From positions 124,001 through 188,000 of the forward strand of contig JAQJVL010000611.1 of NCBI GenBank assembly GCA_035578905.1: DNA of 64,000 bases, given 5' to 3'. The notes under the pieces were generated by a model. It was given only the letters and a program-made list of their open reading frames with translations. It was not told where the DNA came from and did not search any database. Both the position numbers and the translations under genes were made by a program. Positions 1 through 13,600 of this stretch are shown here, piece after piece (position 1 is the first letter of the stretch; every line of letters begins with the position of its first letter). Source of the stretch: Stictocephala bisonia (taxonomy: Eukaryota > Arthropoda > Insecta > Hemiptera > Membracidae).

Positions 1-582
1 CGATGTCTAGTTTTTCTACTTTTGGACATATTGACTGAAGCACTTAAGTAATTGCACTAAATGGCTCCAAATAATAACATTATTCAAGAAAATAAAATAG
101 CATGTTAAGACAAAAAGCATACTACAGCATAGTAGAATATTTGGACAATTTTAATACAATCGGTATTCAGCAGTAACATAGATAAATTGTGCTTAAACCA
201 ACAGTTTTAAGTTAAATTAAGGTACCCTAAATCTACAATTTCTATTATTCATTTGTTTAGAAGATAAATATACTCTTAAAGTTGCAATACTTAAAAAATA
301 AAAACTATGATATTGTTACACATACTTCATTATTATTATTCTACTTTAATCTAATCCATAACTTTTTAATCTAATCCATAAGAAATATCAGTGATGTAAA
401 ATATCATCACTATTATCATATTGAATGAATGTGAAGGCCAATGAATGCGTAGTATGAATCTATTAGATTGTGATATAACTTGAACGACAAACTCTTCGAC
501 TTAGAAAACTTGAATTACCTATCACAACGATACTCTGAAGCACAGTATCGTGTGTATTTTTCGCAAAAAAACCTTCAAATCT

Positions 583-826
583 TCCAATACCACTCTACGT
601 GTAAGGGTGGGCAGGTGAGTCAGTGAAGCTCACTCACACACGCACGCACACCCACCCATACACGTACAGTAGTATTGACCCACCCGCCCGCCCATACACG
701 TACAGTGGTATTGACCCTCCTGCCCACCCATACACGCACAGCTGTATTATGGAGTGATCATTCCCACTCAATGCCACTGTATGTGTATGGGTGGGCGGGT
801 GAGTCAATGCCATTGTATGTGTATGG
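583..826. repeat. Inverted minisatellite cluster, locus 1
   Basis: Units built around CACCCATACACGTACAGTG occur about three times in forward orientation (640-745). They are bracketed by reverse-oriented units at about 590-627 and 765-826. ORFs over it are low-complexity shadows. The same unit recurs at 12.7-13.9 kb and 41.8-42.7 kb. Confidence 0.85.
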
Positions 827-1035
827 TTACCGTTTGGATCTATATTCATATTCAGGTACCTTTGTAAAATTAGAGTAAAATGTTGTTTTTACTCAAATAC
901 AACACTCCTAGTGTCATTTGTATGCAGATGATTCACAAATTTACTATGATTTTTCTATCAATGAAACAGACGGACAGTTTTACTAGTAAATCAAGACATT
1001 CAAGCCATATCAAGACAATAAGATGCTGATCGTCA

Positions 1036-1440
1036 AAATATGGGCGAATATGAGAGGAGATTGAGTGTGATGAATGTAGATGAATGAGTGTAATCATTGT
1101 TACGAACTAAGGTCGACTGTTCCTCAGAAAGAGCTATTTATTGATACCCCAAGAGATAGGGCAACTAAGGGACCTACAACTTTACACGGAATCTGAACCA
1201 TGTAGCGTTGGACTGGTTTTCAGCTAACTGACAAGCCTGACTCAGTTCTCTTCCCTACAAAACATCTGAACCTTAACTACAATTCCACATGGACCCCCAG
1301 ACTTCTCTAGTAGTGTCCACGTAGATGGCAAGCATTGAGAGGACGCCATGTTGGTATTAAGAGAACCGAGCATAGAGCCTATCGCCTACAATCTCCTCTA
1401 CACTTTGTCCCCAAGTAGTTGGGCCACAGCATTGCGCCAC
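1036..1440 (+). repeat. Dispersed ~400-bp repeat family R1, copy 1
   Basis: Shares long stretches with 16,510-16,905: CTGTTCCTCAGAAAG, GGCAACTAAGGGACCTAC, ACTTCTCTAGTAGTGTCCAC, CACTTTGTCCCCAAGTAG. No open reading frame of note. A nonautonomous transposon or retroposon is likely, but its class is unknown. Confidence 0.75.
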
Positions 1441-1613
1441 CAGTGCCGATGTGAATATTTGTATGCATAACACATATTAACATTTTTATTTGATTATAAA
1501 ACGTAATAGCAAACACCATATTAAAATTTAAAAAACCAAGGAGCACATTTCTTTTAACTACAAAACTAGTTCACTTTAAAATAATATATTGTAAAAATAT
1601 ACTCTCCGCTCAC

Positions 1614-1698
1614 CTTTAAGCTTTCTAAACTCTCATCCAATAAAAATGTGGTGTCATTCATAAGCATGTTGATAAATTTAACAAACTGCTTTCCTGAC
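1614..1698 (-). CDS. UBE4B: UBE4B coding exon 16 (residues 827-855), last in window
   Basis: Acceptor tctgttttag, donor gtgagcgg; 85 nt, phase 2 in and 0 out. Encodes [20 protein letters not shown] then DESLESLK, matching vertebrate [28 protein letters not shown]. The next exon, expected to begin near RIHEVQE, was not found in 1-1,613 and must lie left of the window. Confidence 0.94.
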
Positions 1699-4600
1699 CT
1701 AAAACAGACAATGAAATAAACAATGAATTATTAGCTGGTACAAAATACTTGTACTTATTGAAAACACTTCATAGCTAGTTTAGAAATCAAATTAGTCATG
1801 AACATTTCCTCTAAAACAGCTTGGTTAAATTTTGAGTCTAATGTTTTATATATTGGTTAAGTATATATAATCTATGTAGTTATGATTTAAAAATTCTTAG
1901 TTATTATTCATTGATAATTTATTTGATCTTTTAGACAAATAACTGGACTTGCTTACTTGATCAAAAAATCATTAACAAATTAGTGCAATAGTGTTTTTTT
2001 TTACTCTATACTCAAATATTAATATTACTTAAATCCTAATCTAATCTAAAATGTCATTGCTTTCATTTTCATTATCACTACATCAGTTCTGTACAGGTTA
2101 GATAGTAAATTGGTAATACTGAAGACATCAATTGAATATTTTAATGAAAAATCACTGTTCTAAATATATAATTAGTATACTTATGGGCGATTCAATTTGT
2201 AACTAACTTAGATTCATTGACAATAGCTTGTCTATGAACTGGACTCTCCCACATTCCTTTGAGGATCAGGCTGATGTGATAACGAATTGTGAATTTGTCA
2301 TAAAACTCTGAACTGGATCCTGTAGTTTCCACATCTGAAACAAATAAAACAAAGCTTAAGAGCTTAAAGAACATGTTACTACTTGCCAGATTACTGAGTC
2401 TGGTTAATTTTACAAAAAACAATCAACATTTTTGGCATTCAACAGGAAAGTCATGATATAGTTTCTAAAGGTCAAATTGCCGATTTTAGAAAAATATTCA
2501 TCATAATCCAAATATTGATATAAATTTCAATAAGACGCCTCTAATTTAAAAATCTCTAAAGATAGGAAGTTGTGTGTCTCTTGGGAAAACTTGAATATTG
2601 AAAAAATTGAGAACTTAATTGGAAGAGTTAAGCACATTTAATTTGATCACTATCCCTTCTGGAAATACTGCTACCATCACATGCGTGCAAGAGGTTATGT
2701 GCAGCACAACACTGGAATTTATTATGAATAATAACTGCTAACTGGTTACTTAAATAATTAAAAGTTAATAAAAGCAAAAATCAAGACTAATCACGACAGA
2801 GTGTAATTAGTTTTGAACCTATTTCTTCGTAGTCTGTAGAATACATATACTAGGTATTTCAATTTTTTTAACGATATTAATCATGTAAATTCCATTTGAA
2901 GTTACAGTTGTATGTTATTCCAAGGTATTTAGTGTTAGTAACTCTCTAACTAAATACCATTCATCTTTATAATTATATCTTTGACATTATTGGCACAGTG
3001 TTATTCGTACTACTGCTACTTGAGGACAAATTGTTGTGCAGATTTTAGGTTATAGATTCTATGCTCAGTCCTCTTAAAACCGGTATCGTGTCTGCTCAAT
3101 TGACGTGGATGCTATTAAAGAAGTCTGGGATGCCTGAGTTGGGTGATAGGGTCACAGGATATTGTTTAGGGAAGAGAACCGAGGATCAGGCTTGTCAGTT
3201 AACTGAAAATCAGATAAATACTACGTGGTTCAGATTCCTCATATAGCTGTAGGTTTCTTAGTTTTCCTGACTATTGGGTTAAATAAATGGTTGTTTCCGA
3301 GCTAAGTCGAACTCAGTTAGTAACACAACTACACAGGTCATCCATACTCTTCGTAGACTCAAGTAATAATTCACAATTGCCATAAAATAAGTACATGCTT
3401 AGTCATTTAAATTTTAGTAGGACTAATAACAAGCATATTCTTAACAGTATTCATGTGCTTTTTGCACATGCACATGCACAAGCATTCACCAACCCGTTCT
3501 ATTTTGTGATGTGAATATTTTTCTATCTACAGTTTACCATATATGCTGCTTTCCTTACATAACCACTGAAATCCTATGGCCTAGTATAGTGCCCCAAAGC
3601 AGACGTTTTTGATTAATAAAATAATAGTTTTAAAGTCATAACATACAAAAAATGTATAAAATGATTCAGTGGTTGTAAAAATGAATTAATTACCTGTATA
3701 AAACTTCATAAGGCAAGAGGGGAGGTGTTGTTCAGATATTGGGTGGGACATGACTCTGGCATACAGCTCCTCTGTGTGACTTTGGATACCAGGGTTAAGC
3801 ACAAATAACACCTCTATTATCTTGGCTACCAGGTAGGGGTTCTTAATGCAGTGTGGAGAACACACTGTCACAAGCAGCCATGTGATCATTGAGTACTCCA
3901 TGGATGTGGCTACCACGTTTGGTACAAACCTGACCAACAACAGAGATATGAGCATGACAAGCAAAATCTTTTTGATTTGACGCCTCAATTTAAAGGTATT
4001 GAACTTTGAGATCTTAAATAATTCTTTCTAGGAATCAAAAATTCAAAATTACATTAGTTAGTGACAAAGTATTTTTTTAAGTCATAAAAAAAATGGGTTC
4101 AATATATAAACAAATGCCGATATATATATAGCATAATATACATGAAACATATCATCGTATTGCCAAGCAGATGGCCTGATTTCAATTCTCAGTGATATAC
4201 TAAGTACTTTTTCTCCCCTACTACTCTCATGGTATTATATATTCAATACATTCAGCAAAATCTCTACTGAGTATGCATTGAAATCAAAATTTCTTAATTT
4301 ACACAGCATTTTGTACATGGAGTAATAGCGTATTTAATTTACAACTGAATGTAAGAAACTTTAAAACAAAATATTATTCTAAAGAGCTTAGAGATAATCC
4401 AGATTAGATATCACATTAAATCGAGATTATAGATGCTTTCTATGGCAACACCGTTTAAAGAGTGTCTTTGTGGGAAAATGAGAGATAGGATGGTGCCAAC
4501 ACTCACTAATAAAGGATGAACAAAAAGCCAAATGGCTGAATAGATCTAATTAAAGACAGATAAGTCCTCACACTCACTTAGGATTATCAAAAATGCTAAA

Positions 4601-7600
4601 AAAATCATTAGAAAGATAGTGCATTGAACATTTATTTAAAAATAAAGCAATGAATAATATATTTAAAGTTGTACATATAAACTAACAAATTCGTAAAACA
4701 AATTTTATGATTTTCTCACTAATCATCTATAACTTGATTGTTGCTATGCAGAGAAGTAACAGTGTAGTAGACTAGGGTTTTAGGTTGTTAGTTAATCTAT
4801 TGTTTTACAGTGTGTTTATCATTAATATGACAGCAATTAATATTATTACTCAAGAGTGACTCAATGTTCAGGATAAGTGATAAATTACAGAAAAAAAAGT
4901 AATCATGTTACATGGTAATATAACAACATTTCGAAGAAATTAATATTTCACTCATAATAAATACTCAAACATCACACAAAGTATGATCTTGGCAGTTAGT
5001 TTTCAAACTCAAAACTTGAGTACTGTCAGTTCTCTACTACTAACTTTAACTTAAAAAGATTATTGTCAAACGACAAAATGTATACAAAGTAATAAAATGC
5101 ACTACACCTATATGATGAAACAAATCCCAAAGAGTGGCTACAGCAGGTGTTATAAAAATAGGCTAAAAGAACGGTTATCACAAACAAAATACTAAACATG
5201 ACTTTAGCAACTGATGTGGTAGAGTGAGTGTATCTTCAGAGTAGATGCCATGAAGGAACTGAGGTTTCATTAAGCAGAGTTTAGATGAGTGTAGTAGCAA
5301 TTATGAGCCTCGTCATTTGTAGATTGTTTTGGGAAACAGAAAGTGTTGTGCCACAACAATAACATTTTTAATTATAAGCAAAATTAGTATTTATGAAAAG
5401 GTTATATCTATAAACTTCTAGTTAAAATTGAGAAGAATAAAAATTATTAAAAAGTAATTATACTTACTGAAGAGCGAATAATAGGAACTCAGCAATATCC
5501 TCAATGTACCATTCTGGAAGTGCTGAGAACAACTGTGGAGGTTCAGCAGGTAGGGGCAAAGACGGAGTTAGAGGAGTATCTGTCAATAAACTCAGGAGGA
5601 ATTCTGTAACTGATGTGTAAAATTGAAGGGATCTTCTCATCAGGTTGTCATCTAGTAAACCAGCGTCAGCACATGCTTTACTTCTTGTCAGTTTCTGAAA
5701 ATTAAAAATAATACTTAATTCAGATTATAAGAAAATAGCCAGAGAGACTTTTTAACTTTGCAATATATGACTATTGTGCGTTTTTATAAAGTAAAACCAA
5801 TATATTAGGCAGAGCAGTTTTAGCACTCAATTATTAAATTAAGTTGATGAAGTCCAGGTGTGGTAACTTGTCTTCCCAGGCAAAAACTTTAAATTTGAAT
5901 TTATGTGGAGACAACATTTCTAGTTTGGATGGATATGTTTAATTTGCTGATCTTATTGAAAAATGAGTATATTTATAAATAAAGAAATAACAAATCTATA
6001 AAAACTACAATTTTATACAATAATAAGTTAAAAAAATAAACTGTACAATAACTGAAGTAGCATAGTAATCAGCTAGCCAATCATCTGACATTGCAACAAC
6101 AAAACGCCTGAATTTGTTTAATATACCAGTCACTGGCCGGAAAAGAAAATATTTACATGAATAACGTTTTTACAATCAGTATCATATCAATCAGTTTTAA
6201 TATTGTAGGTCTAAATAATAACCACTAACTAACCAGGATTTATAATTCATTGATAACTGTGCAGATCTTGAAATATATTGATTTTTTTTTTTATTACATT
6301 AGCATTTGATTTCAATTTAAATGTCGTTCAAATCTTTCATTCCTTGTATTTGTTATTCCATGTAATTTTATGACAACAGACAACACTTGACCAAGTGAAT
6401 GCTGAATTTTGTTCCTCCTATTTTCTTTGATACCATTTTGACTGCTGATGACACTTGTTGATGGTAAGACTGTTTCTGTTTCATGAGTATTACATCGATA
6501 TTTTACAATTTTTTCACTGGAGCAAATTTAAAACAAAATGTATCTGGGCTGAATGTGTTACAATATAAAGCCAGGAACTAATTTTTAACTAGTGATGGGC
6601 TGGTCCCAAATTTTCAGGAATTCCCCGGGAAATTATAGTTCTCTTTCTGAGAGAAGGACGTTTTTTTATGTTGGGGAATTCCATTTTTGGTGGTTTTTCT
6701 TGGATGTAACCACCTAAATAGTTATATCCTGATATCCTAGTCTTAATTGACATTCATGGTCATTTCCAAGTGAAACGATAACAAAAACATGATAGGCTTG
6801 TATCGATTAGCGTGGAATGTATTTATTACTTATGGGAGTGGCACTGAAGAGACAATCATGTGTGAAAATACATCTTAAAGTATAGTAGGTGTCAACAAAT
6901 CTATAAAAACTTTCTTATTTTACACACATCATAATTGTACGTACGAGGAACTATTTAGCTCATTTACAGAACAGAAATTATCGTATATTTCCCCATGAGT
7001 CGACTCTGGTCCATTTTTCTGTTTAATCTGAGCGGGGAATCATCCAATGAATTTACAGAAGAAAATATTGTATATCATATAAAATATCGTAAATGGTATC
7101 TATTTATTTTCAATTGAATAAAAATATAGATACATTTGTGGCGAATGTCTATTAATTATTACTTTGAAAACACATTAGATTGCATGAAACATTTGCTGGG
7201 ATAGGGTATTTTTTCTGTCAGGATGTTGAACAGTTTCCTGACTAGGTTAGACAGAAAGAGTGTAACAACTGGTAAAACACAATAATTTTGATTCATGAAC
7301 TGACTTAACAGTTTCCTGTTCATAATTGTTATTGCTACGTCGATGGATTAAAAAAAAAAAAAAAAAAAAAACAGCCCGAGAGAGAGAAGCCTTTGATCTA
7401 CTGTAATAAGACTTCTTCATATGATATAGAAAATAAAAATGAAGCATTATCAAACTTCACTTTTATAATTAACAATTTAGCTTTCGACAATCTTCATTTT
7501 ATCACCAATTGGCACTTAAGTAATAACTCAGATTTCAATCAACTCTGCATCTTGCCCCCAATATTAGCTAGGCCTATATTAGCCGAATACGTTTACGGTT

Positions 7601-10600
7601 TTCAATCGAATATGTACGAAATTTGTTGTGATGAAATAATTTATCTGCTGTTGATTTCCCAATTGATTATATAATTCACAGCTTACATGTCATTACTAAA
7701 TAAAACACCCACAGGTCCACTTTTCATAGCGTGTACACAATCAATTTTGTTGAGAGGAGACAATTCGGAAAGCAACCAACTGATGTTTGGTGATGATGCC
7801 TGAATCACTAACATCACTTTTGACCCAGAATTTGTTAACAGGCTTCACTGCTGCATGTTTTCACGGTACATGGTATCTGGTGGTCGTACGATAAACCAGA
7901 TCGGCTGGCTGATTTTTGGTGATAGCTATAGAGAAGAATCAGATAACACATTCTTATCGCCACTGCAAACACCTCAGTGGCAGATCTAGATTATACCTTT
8001 ATATATCAGTCGTGAAAAAAATTACAATGTTTATCCATGAGGATTTTGGGGGGAAAAATGAAGGGACTGTCAAGAAAGTGAACTTGCCTTAGCATGGTCG
8101 ACTCACTAACTCGACACACATTCAGTGCACTATTGGATGCAACCTCTGTTTATTTATTCTCTATGTTAAAGTTCAGCTGCAGTTATTCAAAACAGTATTT
8201 ATTTAGATATTGTTAGAAACTAAGTTCAATATCACAACAGTATAGTTTATATTAATAGATAATGAATTTTTAACTTAATTTTACTATATATAAATTTATT
8301 TATACCGGTTTCAATTTATTTTCTGTTATGTACATAATAGGCAAATAATAAATATAATTTAAAATAAGGTACATAAATGTGTTTTGACATAAATGGTTGA
8401 ATTTCTTACAATATCACATACCAATAAATTATTATTATAAAATGGTTCTGTTTATTTTCTGGTTGTACTAAGTTTCAAATTAATTTATGCTAAACTGCAA
8501 CAAACTACCCCCAAAAATTACCTGAAATTAATCTGCTTCTCCAGCCTAGAAATATATTCCTGTACATTCCTATTTTTAACGTTCTCATCCGTCACTGAAT
8601 ATTTTATTCAGCAGCCAGAATTTTTATAAATTGAATTAATTGACTTTCACAATTGATTCTCAATTCTTATCCAGCGGTGAAAACCAAGTAAATTCAATTA
8701 ACTTTTGGAATCAAGAATAAAGCCATCTCAATGGATAACAATCATACTAGATTCTGCTTAGTTCAGATACATGACTTTCTACTAAAACATTTTTTAGGTG
8801 TGTATAAAAATTGAATCTTATATCTACCTTTATTTGTTGCTTCCAGCGCTTTATTAATTCTTTGTTTCTAGATGCCCATGGCAGGGCTTTCCATTGTGAT
8901 TCACTGTTCTGCATTTCTTCAACCTAAACGAACATATATAGAATAGTTAATTAATTTGATGAAATACTTATTTATAAGTTCATGGACTAACTGTCCATAC
9001 ATAATTGTTAATTGAAAGTCTACATATCAAGATTCAATTTTAAACAAAAACCACATAAATAGGTACAATAGTTGTTTAGTGATTAATGAAAGGAATAGTA
9101 TTGTAAAATATACAATTTTACTTTTGTTTAGTGTTTATCATAAATTTGTTTCATATTTTTTATGTCACTTTTGATAAGATTCTCATTTTTCTCTAAGTTC
9201 ATTTTTGTGGTTTTTGTAAGATTAAAAAGTAGTTTGTAATATTTTGTTTAATTTCTCAGTAGAATTCCAATTTTATCAACTAAAAGATAAACAAATATTC
9301 AGGTTAACAGCTGTAACTGAAAGTAATTTATAAAGTTAGTTAGTATAATAAACAGTCATATTCGCTTAAAACTTCACATTCACGTTTTATAGCATCACAA
9401 ATTTCAAAAATTGCATTTTAGGATTGAAAATAAATAAGAGTGAAAGAGAGAGTGTGTAGGGGTTGATATATTAATACATAGCACATGGTTTGTTGTCAGC
9501 TAACATATAATAATTTAAACAAATAAAAAAAGTTTAATATATAATTCGAACAAGATAAAAACACCATGTTATTTATCAATAAAAATATAAAAGTAATCTC
9601 CTGTCACAAAGTTAAATCTAAACCATCAAGTCATTTAAGACCTGCCTCACTGTCTCTTTATGCTTGCTAATCCCTCTGTAAAAGAGCACAGGAGGCACTC
9701 TGTAACTATATGATCCATTATTTGGATGTACTCTCTGCAGTCACATACGTAAACTAGTGTGAATCCTCATTTGTATTTTCAGTAGTTACATCTGCCACAC
9801 CAATTCGGAAGCAACGGAACAGTGTCTATTGTGGGATGAAAAAGGAAGGTTTATTTATAGGTACTGACATATCTATAATAAGGAACTGATTTCGTCCATG
9901 AAAACTGTCCCATGCTATGGTCCAGTTAGTGTTGGGTGAGAAATTTGATCTGCTCAATTGGAAAGTAGTAAGTAGAGGTGGGTTTAGAGATTTTAAGCGA
10001 CCATTCTAACAAGGGAGATCCCCAGGTGTAATGGGGAGGTGTGGAGCATTTAAGATCTTAATGAATTCTTTAAGTAGTGCCTCTTGACGTCTTATTTCTG
10101 GAGGAGCTATATTGCACAGCACCTGGAGCCAAGGAAGTGAAGTTGGCAAGAGAATGCCACTTATAGCTTTCATGACCCTATTAAGATGAACATAAATCGC
10201 TTTAGTATGTAGGTTATTTAGCCATACAGGAGTGCTGTATTCAGCAGGACATGTGCGTTAGCTTCCAAAGTTGCTCCACCAATAATGCCCTGGTTTTAAT
10301 GTTAGCTGCTTTTTTTCAAATAGATAATAGTGAAAGGAATGTATGATATTATATTTTTTAAAGTTATTTATTTGATGTAAACAATATCTTATGTTATAAT
10401 TAATGATTGTTAGTACTAATTTTACTTTGGTGTTGGACATGAGAAAGGTTCATTTTACACTGTTTCTCAGTATTTATTTCCCTGCAGTTTTAATGGTTAG
10501 TATTGTTCTGTTTTGTTATTGTAGTAGAATATATTTTACATATAGCATGAGAAATTTTCATTGCAGATAGGTAGTTTTTCAGAAGGGTTAATTACTTACC

Positions 10601-13600
10601 ATATATCTAAACGTTACAATTATATCAATTGAACTATTTCAGCTAATAATTTACATCTTACCAGTTTTTGGAGGTCTCTAAGAACTCTGAGTCTCCTCTG
10701 GTATTTTTGTAACGTTGGCATCAAAGCTAAATGATGGCAGTGAAGTGTTAGGAACCAACATTGAGTAGGAAATTTTGGCTCTTTCCACACTGGTTTTTCT
10801 GATTTATCTGTATCAAGATATAAAATAATTTACTATGGTTTGAAATATAATTTGTACAAAAAAACCAATACTTATGTTAAAAAATTTGTTCTTTAACACT
10901 GCAAATGGATACATTCTCATAGTAGATTTGGCTAAGTAACAGCAAATGGATGGACCAGAAAATCCAACTCAGCTTTGTGTAGTTCATGAACATCCAAAAG
11001 AAAACGAGTCAGTATTTTCAATAAGGATCCGCCTGCTTGGTCTTCTATTATTTGATCCCTGTACTTCTTTCTTCGTCTTTCTCGAGTCTAGTAAACTGCT
11101 TCAATGAATAAGATAAAAAAGTAACCAAATATTAAAAAATTCGGTCCATTTAGAAGGGTACTTCAGCAATTGACTTCTGCACAGCACTTATATTGGGTAT
11201 ACACTAATTTGCACTGGGACTGAACTGCTTCATTGGCTAAACTCTGACTACGTCAATTTTCTATCTACTCTTTCATTTTTTAACCCGTACACACATACTC
11301 TGAATCTTCCAATTTAATTGTTCTGCCTGTCCAGTGCTCTTTTAAAAATGTAAAAAAGACAATTTTTATCAATTGTTCATAAAATAACTGTAAAACAGCA
11401 TAAATAGTTTTTGTAAGAAAACATTAAATTTGTTTGGTATACACAGCCATTTGTTCTTTATAGAAAGTTGCTACAGATTGTAAGTGGAAGCACATTTGGA
11501 ACAAGTACAAAAGTGAAAAAGGTGAATTGGCGAAATTTAACAACATTCTGATAACAGCTCTTACTGTGAAATGTCTTAAGGTACAGAACAAGTATTAATA
11601 AAAGTTAAGTTGTTAGATTTCCAAACATTTTTACATCAAGTACATAAAAAATTAAAACTGTCCAACTTTTATAACAACACTTTTTTAGGAACTAGGCAAT
11701 AAAGGTAAACAAACCCAAAAGTAAAAAATGTTTACTTGATAACCTGAGCATCTAAATCCAAACAGACTACATTCCGTATTCAAACATAAAGATCCACTAT
11801 ATAGTCTTTGCTCCTAGCTTCACGTAAGTTAGAGCGAGTCAGTGCTTTTCTTTTTATAGACAGAGATCTAATGACTTGTATAAAACATTTACTTTATAAC
11901 TTATACAAAAAGTGTTAACTTGAAATACATTATATTTTGAACCCTGCTCAATAAATCTGAAATAATTCCTATTACCTAAGTACTTACTCAAATCATCCAA
12001 CCATGAAGAAGTTTCTGTTGAAGTGAGTCTAAGACGTGTATCATTTTTTATATCGACCATACTGGAAGGATGGAATGGATACAGTGAGTCAATTGTATGA
12101 AGTTTCACCTACATACAAAAAAGTGTGTTTGTTACATGGAACAGCCAATTTACTAATAAAAACAAGAAATGGCAAAAACAACCACATGGTTATTAATGAG
12201 ATGAAAGATATAGGCATCAGCACACTTACCAAAGAATACAAGTCCACTAACACAAACACACGTTACTAATAAAATACACAGCACAAAGGTCACTACTCTC
12301 AGGCAATGTTACTTGTCTAACTCACCTATTATACTAATTCATGGTCTACGACATGATGTTTATGTTCATCAGTCATTGTTTGAAAATACTAAACAGTATA
12401 CTCTAAAGAAAAAAATAAACAAATAGACAAAATGTAAATGTATACACAATAAATTCACAAAATACTAAATTAATCACAAAGGCACACAATTTAAACAAAG
12501 ATTACCTACAACGAACTATATATTGCATGAACAGTGCCATGGAAGCTCTAGACAGACTAGAAAATATAATTATATTTCTTGAGGTAAATGAAGCAGACAG
12601 AAGCAAAGACGTTGTGACAGGTCTGTATGAATTATAGATATTACAAATGTCACTGCTGTACATGAATGTACATATACGTACAGTGGTATTGTCCACCCTC
12701 ACCTACCAAAACACGTATAGTGGTACTGACCCACCCAACCATACACGTACAGTGGTATTGTCCCATCCTCACCTACCAAAACACGTATAGTGGTACTGAC
12801 CCACCCAACTATACACGTACAGTGGTATTGTCCACCCTCACCTACCCAAACACGTATAGGGGTACTGACCCACCCAACCTCACTCTCTCCCATATTTTTT
12901 AGGGGAGGGTGCAGAGCCCTTAGACTTCAACTCTTCCAAATGTCCAACAAAATTCCAAACAATTCTTCCATATCAGTTCTTCCATATCAAAACCCACCCG
13001 CCCACCCACACACGTACAGTGGTACTGGCCCACCCGCCCACCCATACACGTTCAGTGGTACTACCCATACCTCTACCCATACCTCTGCTCTGCACAGAAG
13101 TATTGTGGTCATGTTAGACATGAGGAGACACCTTTTGCTTGTTCTAGAGCCACTATTGTTCCCCATCAAACTGCTAAGCAACATAACCACCTCACTGCCA
13201 TGTCACAAACCATATCCCAGTACTGCAAGATTCTACCTATTACTGGGTACTGAATTAGATAATACCCGCCCACCCACCCATACACATACAGAAGTATTGA
13301 CTGTTTAGAAAATTATATCAAAATTATCATTAGGACTTTGTGTATTAACCCTAGATCGTGAATCCTGGTGCTTCGCGTGCTATTTTTTCTATTATTTTTG
13401 AAATTGTAGGAATAAGGAATTGTGTGTTGTGAATCCAGGTGCCAGTCTGTCTAGTTGCACATGTTGTGTGGAGGGTTGAATTAAGTTTCCCCCATTTATT
13501 CGTACATGGCATCGTATATATATGTTGTGTAGGACCTATATGTACACCCACAGTGGTATACAGGTACAGTGGTATTGATGGGCGGGCGTGTATAGGTGAA

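Larger units (their letters stand above)
1..1613 (-). other. UBE4B intron 16 (partial)
   Basis: No exon recognised. Holds an inverted minisatellite cluster (583-826) and a copy of a dispersed repeat (1,036-1,440), described separately. The first 580 bases are plain AT-rich intron. Confidence 0.7.

Noticed and set aside
1..1613. Search for the next UBE4B exon (RIHEVQE region and U-box)
   Set aside because: No matching coding sequence was found on the minus strand; it must lie outside the window.
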